Shown here: positions 39,601 through 47,567 of the stretch, piece after piece | Numbering within the stretch: the stretch's first letter is position 1 | Layout: every line of letters starts with the position of its first letter | Origin: CAVYOE01 sp963770155 | Lineage (GTDB): Bacteria; Actinomycetota; Thermoleophilia; Solirubrobacterales; 70-9 | Assembly (NCBI GenBank): GCA_963770155.1 | Contig: CAVYOE010000001.1 | Coordinates: 1,984,001-2,048,000, forward strand | Direction: 5' to 3' | Length of the DNA: 64,000 nucleotides | Program-made: the position numbers and the translations under genes | Notes under the pieces: generated by a model | Seen by the model: only the letters and a program-made list of their open reading frames with translations | The model's database searches: none | What the model was told of the DNA's origin: nothing

Positions 39601-41505
39601 TCAGCCGGCGTCGCGGGCGCGCTCGAGCTCGCGTTGGTAGCCGGCGGCGCGGCGGGAGGCGATCCAGGAGAGCGGCGGGACCCGGCGCAGCGCCAGGTAG
39701 AAGCGGAACGGAGGGGTGGAGTGGATCCGCTTGATCCGGACCTCGGCGGCGGTTGCCTCGGCGTCGCGGCGTTCGAGCTGCTCGCGGGTGATGTGCAGGT
39801 CGTGCTCGAGCTGGCGGGCCATCAGGGTGAGGCGCTGGCTCTCAGCGCCGGCGGTATCGGCTTTTTCGGTCGCCGCGATCAGTGCATCGCGGAGCTCCCG
39901 GACCCGGGCCGATGAGCGGCGCAACGATTCGCGCAGGGCCTCGAGCTCGGGGCGCTGCTCGGCCAGCTCCTGCTTTGCCTCGGCCAGCTCTTCTCGGGCC
40001 TCCTGCTCGCCCGTGACCGCTTCGCGCGTACGTTCGAGCTCGGTCTCGAGGGCGTCGGCGCGGCGAGCAAGGTCTGAGATCTTCGCCTGTTGCAGCTCGA
40101 GATCGGCGCGGGCCATCGGGTAGGCGACGGCGATGAAGCGGAGCGTCGAGGCCTCCGGGTCGTCCGCGAGCCGGGCCGCGACGCTGCGCTGGAGCGGGTC
40201 CTCGGCGCCCGTCTCGGGCACCAGGGCCTTCTGACGGACGATCCTGCCGAGGCCGAAGCCGGCGTCCGCCAGCTCGCGCTCGAGCGTCTCCAGCGTGTAG
40301 GCGCGGGCGCCCGCCAGGTTCGGGGAGTCGCCCTCACCCCGGGGCAGCTCCCCGGCAAGCAGCGCCAGGCGGACGCTGGCGTGGGCCGCGTTGGCCACCG
40401 CCAGCACCAGGCGTCCCTCCGGCTCGAGGTGCTTGTGGGCGATCTCGAGCAGGGCCGCACCTCCCTGCTCGACCGCGTGGACGCCGACGATCGCGTCGAA
40501 GCGCTCTTCGCCCAAGTCCCCCTCGAGCGCCGGATCACCGAGTGCCCGGCGATGAACGCGGTCGCAGACCTCCTCGGCCTGGGCGGCGAGCTCGGGCTGC
40601 TCTTCGACTCCGACCACGGTGCAGCGCCGCTCGCGCAGGACCGCCGAAAGCTCACCGGCGCCGCAGCCGAGCTCCAGGACGCGCGAACCCTCGGGGACCA
40701 GGTCGGCCAGCGGCTGATGAACTTCCGAGACCTCGAGCCCGGCCGGCGGCGTCTCCGCGGCAAACGGTTGTGCCGGGGCTGTTTCGGGTCGCGCCGCCGG
40801 AGGGGGCGGAGCGGGCGCGGGGGCTCCCTCGATCTCGACCCGGCGCAGGTATCCGCCCGGGTTGAAGGTGGCCAGGAACTTCTCGCGGCTCGTGTCCACC
40901 TCGAACGGCGGCTTGGTCGAGAGCCATTCCTCCAGCGCCTCGGTCGGACCGGGGCCGAAGTTTGGTTCGACCGGATTGCCGTTGACAACCCCGTCCTCGA
41001 CCACCAGGTAGCAGCCGGGGCTGACCAGCGGCGAGAGCGCGCGCAGCTCCGAGGTCACGTGCAGAGCGGAGTGGTCGGAGTCGAGGTCGACCATCACCCG
41101 GCGGCCCTCGGCCGCGGCCGCGAGGCGCGCCAGCACCTTCGGCTCCGTGCTGCTCCCCTCGACCAGGCTGACCCGCGGGTGGTTGCGGGTCTCGGGCGCG
41201 ACCTTGGAGAGATCCACGTCGACTCCGATAACGCGCCCCTCGCCGCCGATCAGGTCGAGCACGTTGGCGAGGAAGAGGGCACTGCCTCCCTCGGCGACCC
41301 CGCTCTCGATGATCAGGTCGGGCCGGGTCTCGGTGACGATCTCCTGCAGGACCCAGAGGTCGAGCGGCAGCTTGAACGCGCGCACTCCGAGCCAGGTCGC
41401 CGCGGCCCAGGTCTCCCGCAGCGAGTCGTAGAAGAGCCGCTCGAACTCCTCCACCACGCGCTTGCGATCGGTCTCTCCCGTCCTCATCTCCGGTGCCGGC
41501 GCCAT
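39601..41505 (-). CDS. Fused methyltransferase: CmcI-type domain, second class I domain, coiled coil
   Basis: 634 residues in three parts. Residues 15-225 are a cephalosporin hydroxylase/rhamnosyl O-methyltransferase (CmcI) domain (LDLWVLQEIVTETRPDLIIESGVAEGGSALFLANVL, VMVDLDSDHSALHV, YLVVEDGVVNGNP). After a Pro-rich linker, residues 260-450 are a second methyltransferase (RVLELGCGAGELSAVL, FDAIVGVHAVEQGG). Residues 455-595 form a coiled coil, ending in PFRFYLALRRVPPLSWIASRRAAGY, a membrane-proximal-looking tail shared with 28031-28516. It may methylate two positions of one glycan chain while docked at the membrane. That role is inference. Confidence 0.82.
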   Translation of the reverse strand: MAPAPEMRTGETDRKRVVEEFERLFYDSLRETWAAATWLGVRAFKLPLDLWVLQEIVTETRPDLIIESGVAEGGSALFLANVLDLIGGEGRVIGVDVDLSKVAPETRNHPRVSLVEGSSTEPKVLARLAAAAEGRRVMVDLDSDHSALHVTSELRALSPLVSPGCYLVVEDGVVNGNPVEPNFGPGPTEALEEWLSTKPPFEVDTSREKFLATFNPGGYLRRVEIEGAPAPAPPPPAARPETAPAQPFAAETPPAGLEVSEVHQPLADLVPEGSRVLELGCGAGELSAVLRERRCTVVGVEEQPELAAQAEEVCDRVHRRALGDPALEGDLGEERFDAIVGVHAVEQGGAALLEIAHKHLEPEGRLVLAVANAAHASVRLALLAGELPRGEGDSPNLAGARAYTLETLERELADAGFGLGRIVRQKALVPETGAEDPLQRSVAARLADDPEASTLRFIAVAYPMARADLELQQAKISDLARRADALETELERTREAVTGEQEAREELAEAKQELAEQRPELEALRESLRRSSARVRELRDALIAATEKADTAGAESQRLTLMARQLEHDLHITREQLERRDAEATAAEVRIKRIHSTPPFRFYLALRRVPPLSWIASRRAAGYQRELERARDAG

Positions 41506-42476
41506 CGATCAATGATTTTGCCATGGCGCCAGCCCATCCCGCGCAGGAGGAGCAGCTCGCGGCCGAGACTGGACGAGGGAGAACGCCGCGAGCGCAGCCA
41601 GCGGCCGGCGAGCCAGGCGGCTCCTTTGAGCGAGTCGGCCGAGCGGACCCGGCGGATCTCGCGGAGTTTTTCCGGGCTGACGCAGTCGGCGGTCCGCTGC
41701 TCGAGTGCCTCGGCCATCCGCTCGAGGCGGGTGAGCTGGTCGCGCTCATCGTCGCCCCAACCGCCGCGGATCGGGCGCAGGCGGCCGGAGTCGGCCGGCC
41801 GGAGCTGAGCGGACTCGGTCACCACCACGCTCTCGGGATGGCGGACCCAGTCGTACATGGGCCGGTCGACATAGGCGAGCTCTCCGCAGGCGAGCGCCAC
41901 GGCCGCGACCCAGTGGTCGTGGTAGGGCTTGCCCGGCAGCTCGGGAAATGGCAATGCCCGCCGGACGATGTCCCGCCGCATCAGGGAGGCGGCGCCGGTA
42001 ACGGTGTTCGCGATCAGCAGCGTTGCCAGGTCGGTCCACTGGTTGGGCCGTTCGTGCGGCGGCCACATCGTCTCCCTGATCACGTTTCCCTGCGGGTCGA
42101 CCGCGCGCGCATCGCAGTAGGCGAGGCTGACTCCCTCCCGGCTTGCTGCGTCGAGCAGGACCTCGAGCTTGTCGGGATACCAGCGGTCGTCGTGGTCCGC
42201 CAGCGCGATGTAGGGAGCGTCGGGGTCGGCGGCCTCGAGGGCGCGCTCGAAGTTGCGGTAGAAGCCGAGCCGCTGCTCGGAGCGGTGCACGGTGAAGCGC
42301 TCGTCGCCGGCGATCGCTTCATCGATCGCGGCGAGCCGGTCGGGCTCGGAGGCATCGTCGCTGATCGCGCAGGCCCACTCCGTGTGGGTCTGCGCCCGGA
42401 TCGAAGAGACCTGCGCCCGGAAGAGCTCGGGCTCGGGGTTGTGAGTCCCCATGCAGATTGCGATCCGAGCCGGCAC
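41484..42476 (-). CDS. GT2-family glycosyltransferase
   Basis: 330 residues from the GTG at 42476. ARIAICMGTHNPEPELFRAQVSSIRAQTHTEW opens the GT-A fold. CAISDDASEPDRLAAI and APYIALADHDDRWYPDKLEVLL (DHDD metal site) follow, and TGAASLMRRDIVRRALPFPELPGKPYHDHWVAAVAL holds the acceptor-side HDHW. This order is typical of rhamnosyl/galactosyl GT2 enzymes. A C-terminal helix-rich part of 90 residues is present. The start lies 2 bp after the stop of the FAD gene. Its 3' end overlaps the next gene by 22 bp. Confidence 0.85.
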   Translation of the reverse strand: MPARIAICMGTHNPEPELFRAQVSSIRAQTHTEWACAISDDASEPDRLAAIDEAIAGDERFTVHRSEQRLGFYRNFERALEAADPDAPYIALADHDDRWYPDKLEVLLDAASREGVSLAYCDARAVDPQGNVIRETMWPPHERPNQWTDLATLLIANTVTGAASLMRRDIVRRALPFPELPGKPYHDHWVAAVALACGELAYVDRPMYDWVRHPESVVVTESAQLRPADSGRLRPIRGGWGDDERDQLTRLERMAEALEQRTADCVSPEKLREIRRVRSADSLKGAAWLAGRWLRSRRSPSSSLGRELLLLRGMGWRHGKIIDRWRRHRR

Positions 42477-42478
42477 CG

Positions 42479-43837
42479 CTATCCCTCCGCAAGCAGCTCC
42501 GCCGCAACCTCTTCCCCGAGCTTCACGGCGTAGTTGGTGCCGCGGTCCTGGGGATAGACCTGGGCGGTGTTCGCAAGCAACAGCCCCGCCGCGCCGGTGC
42601 GCAAGGGCGGAATTCGCTCGTGGTAGCCGAGGTCGACGATCGGCTGCGCATCGGGCTCGCGGTAGACCCAGAACCGCTTCACCCATTCGCGGGAATAGGA
42701 GGGGTTGACCTGGCGCAGGGCCGGCTCGTAACGGTCGAGCAGCGCCTCGGATTCGAGCTCGAGCAGCTCGTCGCCGGGCTCGAGGTAATTCGCGACGTAG
42801 AGGAAGTGCCTCCCGCCGTACCGCTCCGGCGGGATGAAATTGGTCTGCTCGATCAGGCCGATGAACGGCACACCCGGCTCGGAGATATTGGTCCAGTAGT
42901 AGGGGGTGAACTGCCGGTCGAGCTCGAGCACGACGCAGAGCGCCTCGTGGTAATCGATCGAGCGCAGCTTGCGGATGTAATCCTCGCCGGCCTCGGCGGT
43001 CAGACGTTCGCCAAGCAAGCGCTCGAACAGGCGGCAGCCGACCGTCGCGATCACCCGGTCGTAGCTTGCCGTTCCGGCGCGCTCGAAATCACGGGGATCG
43101 AGCCCTTGGCGAAAGGATTCGGACGGACCCCAGGCGAGCTCGAACCCGTTGCCGTTCCGCTCGATCCCGGCCGCCGGGCGGTCGATCAATACGCGCCCTC
43201 CGGCGCCTTCGATCTCCTCGCGAAGCCGCTCCAGCAGCGGCTGCCAGCCGTGGCGGGGATAGCCCAGCACCTCCTGTCGCCTCTCGTCGCCGCGGCGCAG
43301 GGTCATCTTGCTCCACAGCCACGCCATCGAGATGTCGCCCGCCCGCCTCCCGAACTTGCCCTCGAGCAGTGGGCCCCAGATCACGCGCCAGGCATGCGGG
43401 CCCATGTGCTGCTCGATCCAGTCACGGGCGGTCACACCTTCGTAGGCGGCGTGGTCGTCCCGGCGACGTTGCAGCCGCAGCGCCGAGAGACCCATTCGCA
43501 GCCGCGCGTGGAGCGGCAGCGGCTGGAAGCGGAGCAGGTCTAGCGGGGAGGCGAGAGGCCAGCTGCGCCCTTCGACGAACACGGCAACGGTCGAGGGAAG
43601 CCATTCGATCGCGTCATCCATCCCGAGCTCCTCGTAGAGCGCCGCGATCTCGCGATCCGTGGTGAACAGGTGGTGGTAGTAGTGCTCGAGCCGGTCTCCC
43701 TCCCCGAGCTCGAGGGTCGCCACCTGTCCGCCGAGGCCGGGCCAGCGCTCGTAGACGTCCACTTCGTGCCCGGCGATACCGAGGCGGCGGGCGGCAACAA
43801 GGCCGGTGATCCCGGCGCCGATGATCGCGATCTTCAC
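42479..43837 (-). CDS. FAD-dependent oxidoreductase (amine oxidase/protoporphyrinogen-oxidase-like fold)
   Basis: 452 residues. KIAIIGAGITGLVAARRLGIAGHEVDVYERWPGLGGQVAT is the FAD-binding N-terminus. GYPRHGWQPLLERL and RVIATVGCRLFERLL lie in the middle, and GLLLANTAQVYPQDRGTNYAVKLGEEVA is the C-terminal FAD contact. Members of this group often sit next to GtrB-like genes in glycan clusters, as here. UDP-galactopyranose-mutase-like sugar chemistry or polyprenol desaturation are both possible. The substrate cannot be read from the sequence. Confidence 0.8.
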   Translation of the reverse strand: MKIAIIGAGITGLVAARRLGIAGHEVDVYERWPGLGGQVATLELGEGDRLEHYYHHLFTTDREIAALYEELGMDDAIEWLPSTVAVFVEGRSWPLASPLDLLRFQPLPLHARLRMGLSALRLQRRRDDHAAYEGVTARDWIEQHMGPHAWRVIWGPLLEGKFGRRAGDISMAWLWSKMTLRRGDERRQEVLGYPRHGWQPLLERLREEIEGAGGRVLIDRPAAGIERNGNGFELAWGPSESFRQGLDPRDFERAGTASYDRVIATVGCRLFERLLGERLTAEAGEDYIRKLRSIDYHEALCVVLELDRQFTPYYWTNISEPGVPFIGLIEQTNFIPPERYGGRHFLYVANYLEPGDELLELESEALLDRYEPALRQVNPSYSREWVKRFWVYREPDAQPIVDLGYHERIPPLRTGAAGLLLANTAQVYPQDRGTNYAVKLGEEVAAELLAEG

Positions 43838-43846
43838 CCGGGCGAC

Positions 43847-44893
43847 CTACTCCCTGCGTTCGAGCTCGATCCGCGGGACCTCGGCTGGGTCCTCGGTGGA
43901 GCCGCGCAGGTGCGCCGGTGCCTCGGCATTGGTCCGGCTGCGGACGACGTACAGCGGTCGGCGCTTGACCTCGTCGTAGACCCGCCCGAGGTACTCGCCG
44001 ATGATGCCGACGGTGATCAGCTGGATCCCGCCGAGCAGGAGCACGACAAAGAGCACCGTCGTGATCCCGGGGACGAACTCGCCGGCCACGCGAAACCCGA
44101 TCGCGACCGGGATCCCGAGGAAGGCGACGATCGAGAAGAGGAACCCGAACAGGGTCGCCGCTTGCAGGGGCAGGCTCGAGAAGGAGGAGATGGCGTCGAC
44201 CGAGAGCCGGACCATGCGCGCCGGCGTGTACTTGGTCTCGCCGGCGAAGCGGGCGTCGCGCTCGTAGATGACGCGCTCCTGGTCGAAGCCGACCCACGCG
44301 GTCATTCCGCGCAGGAAGCGGCTCCGCTCTCGCATCTCGAGGAGCGCATCGAGCGCGCGGCGGTCGAGCAGCCTGAAGTCCCCGGCTTCGGGCGGCAGGT
44401 CGATCTTGGTGAGCCGGTTGAAGAGGCGGTAGAACCAGCGCGCCGTGGTCAGCTTGAACCGGGTCTCTCCGGTGCGCTGGCCCCGCACCGCGTAGACGAT
44501 CTCGGCTCCGGCGCGCCAGCGGTCGAGCAGCTGCGGCACCACCTCGGGCGGGTCCTGGAGATCGGAGTCCATCATCACCGTCGCCTCTCCCTGCGCGTGG
44601 TCGAGGCCCGCGGTGAGCGCGGCCTGGTGGCCGAAGTTGCGCGAGAGCGTGATCACCCGGATGCGCGGGTCCGAGGCGGCGAGGTCGGCGAGGACGCCCC
44701 CGGTTCCGTCGCTCGAGCCGTCGTCCACCAGGATCAGCTCGAAGGGGAGGTCCCCGAGCGCCGATGCGACCCGGGTGGAGAACTCGCGGATGCCGTCTTC
44801 CTCGTTGTAGACGGGAGCGACGACGCTCAGCAGCCGCAGTTGTCGCCCGCCATCCGCAATCGCGGTCGTGGTCCCGGTCGGCCCCGTATCCAT
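43847..44893 (-). CDS. GtrB/DPM1-like polyprenyl-phosphate glycosyltransferase
   Basis: 348 residues. The GT2 domain has LLSVVAPVYNEEDGIREF, LILVDDGSSDGTGGVL, VITLSRNFGHQAALTAGLDHAQGEATVMMDSDLQDPPEVVPQLL and AGDFRLLDRRALDAL. Two transmembrane helices follow (TLFGFLFSIVAFLGIPVAIG and ITTVLFVVLLLGGIQLITVGIIGEYLGRVYDEVKRRPLYVV). Such enzymes make polyprenyl-phosphate sugars, the donors for GT-C enzymes acting outside the membrane. A paralogue is at 56447-57451, and five GT-C-like genes lie nearby. Confidence 0.92.
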   Translation of the reverse strand: MDTGPTGTTTAIADGGRQLRLLSVVAPVYNEEDGIREFSTRVASALGDLPFELILVDDGSSDGTGGVLADLAASDPRIRVITLSRNFGHQAALTAGLDHAQGEATVMMDSDLQDPPEVVPQLLDRWRAGAEIVYAVRGQRTGETRFKLTTARWFYRLFNRLTKIDLPPEAGDFRLLDRRALDALLEMRERSRFLRGMTAWVGFDQERVIYERDARFAGETKYTPARMVRLSVDAISSFSSLPLQAATLFGFLFSIVAFLGIPVAIGFRVAGEFVPGITTVLFVVLLLGGIQLITVGIIGEYLGRVYDEVKRRPLYVVRSRTNAEAPAHLRGSTEDPAEVPRIELERRE

Positions 44894-44917
44894 ATCGACC
44901 GCGATGATAGGGACGCG
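44894..44917. promoter_or_regulatory. 24-bp divergent promoter region
   Basis: The reverse hexamer TATCAT (44909-44904) lies 10 nt before the ATG at 44893. A forward TAGGGA begins at 44908, sharing the same TA, but sits only 4 nt from the ATG at 44918. The layout resembles 15643-15667 and 21399-21423 and is weaker on the forward side. Confidence 0.4.
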
Positions 44918-45835
44918 ATGGCCGACGGAATGCAATGCGCCGCCTGCGGCTCCGGGCCGCTCGAGCCGCACCTCTCGGTCGCCGGCGAGGCGGGCGAACA
45001 GGGGCTGGCCCCGACGACCGACCGCTTCGGTGAGGCGCTCGCCGACATCATCCGGTGCCGCAGCTGCGGTCACATGCAGCTCGAGCGGATGCCGCCCGAG
45101 GCCGAGCTCTCGGAGGGCTATGCCGAGGCGCAATCGGAGGACTACGTGGTCGAGGAGCAGGGCCAGCGTCAGACCGCCCGCGCCATCCTCGACCGGATCG
45201 AGAGCCACAGCGGCGGCCCCGGAGGCGAAGCCGAGGAGCCGCCGTTGCTCGTGGACCTCGGCTGCTGGGTCGGGTTCCTGCTGGCGGAGGCGCGGGAGCG
45301 CGGCTGGCGCACGCTCGGGGTCGAGCCGAGCGAGTTCGCGTCGAGCTATGCCCGCGACCAGCTTGGCCTCGAGGTGATCACCGCGGAGCTGCTCGAGGCC
45401 GACCTGCCCCAGGGGGAGGCGAACGCCGTGTTCATGGGCGACGTGATCGAGCACTTGCCGGATCCCGGCGCCGCCGTCGACCGGATTGCGGCACTGCTCG
45501 CGCCGGCGGGCTTCCTGGCGCTCGCGCTACCCGATGCCGGCAGCGGCATCGCGCGCCGCATGGGCCGCCGCTGGTGGTCGGTGATCCCGACCCACGTTCA
45601 ATACTTCACCCGCCACAGCCTTTCCACCCTGCTTGAACGGCACGGGTACCGGGTGCTGGAGATCGGGACAGCGCCGAAGGCCTTCTCGGTCCGCTACTAC
45701 CTCGGCCGCCTGGGTGGCTACAGCCGCGGCCTCTCCGGCGCGGCGGTGCGCGCCGCCGAGGCCCTGCGCCTCGCCGAGCGCACCTGGGCACCCGACTTCC
45801 GCGACCGGATGCTGGTCATCGCCCGGCGCGCCTGA
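44918..45835 (+). CDS. Methyltransferase with N-terminal zinc-binding domain
   Basis: 305 residues. QCAACGSG and RCRSCGHMQL form a CxxC/CxxC zinc knuckle in the first 55 residues, as in the Methyltransf_13-type sugar C-methyltransferases. The SAM domain (LLVDLGCWVGFLLAEARERGW, NAVFMGDVIEHLPDPGAAV) has Trp in place of the usual Gly in motif I. RRWWSVIPTHVQYFTRHSLSTLLERHGYRVLEIG is typical of the group. It is a likely sugar-modifying enzyme. It is read alone, with minus-strand genes on both sides. Confidence 0.83.
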   Translation: MADGMQCAACGSGPLEPHLSVAGEAGEQGLAPTTDRFGEALADIIRCRSCGHMQLERMPPEAELSEGYAEAQSEDYVVEEQGQRQTARAILDRIESHSGGPGGEAEEPPLLVDLGCWVGFLLAEARERGWRTLGVEPSEFASSYARDQLGLEVITAELLEADLPQGEANAVFMGDVIEHLPDPGAAVDRIAALLAPAGFLALALPDAGSGIARRMGRRWWSVIPTHVQYFTRHSLSTLLERHGYRVLEIGTAPKAFSVRYYLGRLGGYSRGLSGAAVRAAEALRLAERTWAPDFRDRMLVIARRA

Positions 45836-45839
45836 CCGG

Positions 45840-47567
45840 TTACGGGGCGCAGATTCTTGTCGGCACCGAGGTGGTGACCTCCAAGTGCCAGGGAATCGGT
45901 GCTGCGTCGGGCGGAATCCGGACGACGCTGCGGGTCCCGGGCGGTGGCGAGGGAATCTCGGCGACGAAGGCCTCGCCGAAGCGGCGCAGGCGGAGCTTCG
46001 GCGGGGACTGCTCGGCCGAAGCAACGACCGAGAAGCCGCCGGGAAGGAGTGCAAAGGCCGCCTTCGCGTCCGCGAGCTGCGGCGTGATCTCGAGGCAGCC
46101 CCGCCTCGGGGCGACCGTGGCCGACTCGCTTCCTTGCGGCAGCGGCAATCCGCCGGGGACGACGTCCGCCGGCACCAGCACGGGCGGTACCGGCTGCAGG
46201 CCGAGGGCCCTGACCATCTGCAGGTCGGCGCGCTGGCGGACGTGATCGGGCCGCCCCGGGACCTCCTCGATCGGATACGCGGGCGAGCCGAGATCGGCGG
46301 CGGCCGACAGATAGGCGTGGGTGAAGATCAGCAGGTCCTCCCTCGGGCTCGGCCCGCCGACCAGGGGCTCGACGGTCTGGTCCGGGTTGGCGGCCGGTGC
46401 GACCAGCTGCAGCGCCGCCAGCTGGGCGCGGTTCTGGTCCGAGTTCTCGCGCAGGAAGCCGGCACCGTCCTTGAGGTTGCCGAGGTTGCCGGCGAGGCAG
46501 AAGACAAGCACTCCGGCCAGGACGAGCCCGCCGGTCCGGGAGATCCTTTGCCCGGCGCCGAGCTGGGCGACCAGCAGCAGCACCATCACGGCCCCGGTGT
46601 ACTGGTAGCGGCTCGACTCCGGTGCCCGCAGCGGGCCCAGGTTGGCGCCGATCAGGGCCCAGAAGACCAGCGGCATCGCGATGAAGACCCAGACGCGGCG
46701 GTCGAGCGGCCAGCTTCGCCGCAGCAAGAAGCGCACCCCGATCGCGAGCGCGAGGACCACCGCGATGGTCCTCCCCGGCGCCGGGTCGAAGCTCAGTCCG
46801 GGGTTGCCGGGATCGCGGAAGGTCCCCGTGATCGCCGCGCAGACCGCGGCCACCGAGGACGCGATCGAGCTCGGCAGCGACAAGAGGTTGTCGATGCCGA
46901 CGTCGGTCTGGTGGAACTTGATCGCCCAGATCCTCCAGGCGGCGTAGAGCAGTAGCGGCAGCGCCACGATCCACAGGTCGCGCCGGCGGTGCCAACCGCG
47001 GCGAACCACGATCTCAACCGCGGCGCCGATCGCAAAAGCAAGCGCCGGGGTGTAGGAGGCCAGGGCCACCAGCAGCAGAGCACACGCCGCCAGGTCCCCC
47101 GGTCCGTCGTCGCGATCGATGCAGAGGATGGCGCCGAGCCCGCAGGAGACGGTGAGCAGCACCGTGATCCCGAGCGGCCCGGCGAAGACCTCGAATGCAG
47201 CGCCGAGGAAGAGCAGCAGTGTGGTCGGGACCAGGGCCGTCCAGTCGCCGATCATCGGTCTGGTCAGCCGATAGAAGAGGCCGGCCGACAGAAGCACCAG
47301 GCCGACCCACAGGAGGCGGAACGGGACATAGTTCTCGGCCCCGAACACCGCGATCATCGTCTTGTAGAGCAGGGTCGGGGCGAGCAGCAGGTTGCCGGAG
47401 CTCGGCGCCAGCAGCACGTCGGGATCGACGCCCCGGTAGTTGGCGAAGAACGCCCACTCGTCCGCGAAGAAGGTCTGGTCCCTGGTCACCGTCAGCAGCA
47501 CGACGGCAGCAGCCCCCATCACCGCGGACAAGACCAGCCGTGGTGTGAGCCATGCGGGGCGGGTCAT
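45840..47567 (-). CDS. GT-C-like multi-spanning membrane glycosyltransferase, paralogue 1
   Basis: 575 residues: about ten hydrophobic helices, then a 170-residue extracytoplasmic domain. The first loop carries FFADEWAFFANYRG, whose Asp-Glu corresponds to the DE motif of GT-C enzymes such as ArnT and PMTs. LYKTMIAVFGAENYVPFRLLWVGLVLL and WALIGANLGPLRAPESSRYQYTGAVM are shared with its paralogues. The C-terminal domain has paired Cys (RRGCLEI and the last ICAP). It probably transfers sugar from polyprenyl phosphate. Its ATG overlaps the stop of paralogue 2 (ATGA). An open frame continuing to 49184 is a shadow. Confidence 0.78.
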   Translation of the reverse strand: MTRPAWLTPRLVLSAVMGAAAVVLLTVTRDQTFFADEWAFFANYRGVDPDVLLAPSSGNLLLAPTLLYKTMIAVFGAENYVPFRLLWVGLVLLSAGLFYRLTRPMIGDWTALVPTTLLLFLGAAFEVFAGPLGITVLLTVSCGLGAILCIDRDDGPGDLAACALLLVALASYTPALAFAIGAAVEIVVRRGWHRRRDLWIVALPLLLYAAWRIWAIKFHQTDVGIDNLLSLPSSIASSVAAVCAAITGTFRDPGNPGLSFDPAPGRTIAVVLALAIGVRFLLRRSWPLDRRVWVFIAMPLVFWALIGANLGPLRAPESSRYQYTGAVMVLLLVAQLGAGQRISRTGGLVLAGVLVFCLAGNLGNLKDGAGFLRENSDQNRAQLAALQLVAPAANPDQTVEPLVGGPSPREDLLIFTHAYLSAAADLGSPAYPIEEVPGRPDHVRQRADLQMVRALGLQPVPPVLVPADVVPGGLPLPQGSESATVAPRRGCLEITPQLADAKAAFALLPGGFSVVASAEQSPPKLRLRRFGEAFVAEIPSPPPGTRSVVRIPPDAAPIPWHLEVTTSVPTRICAP

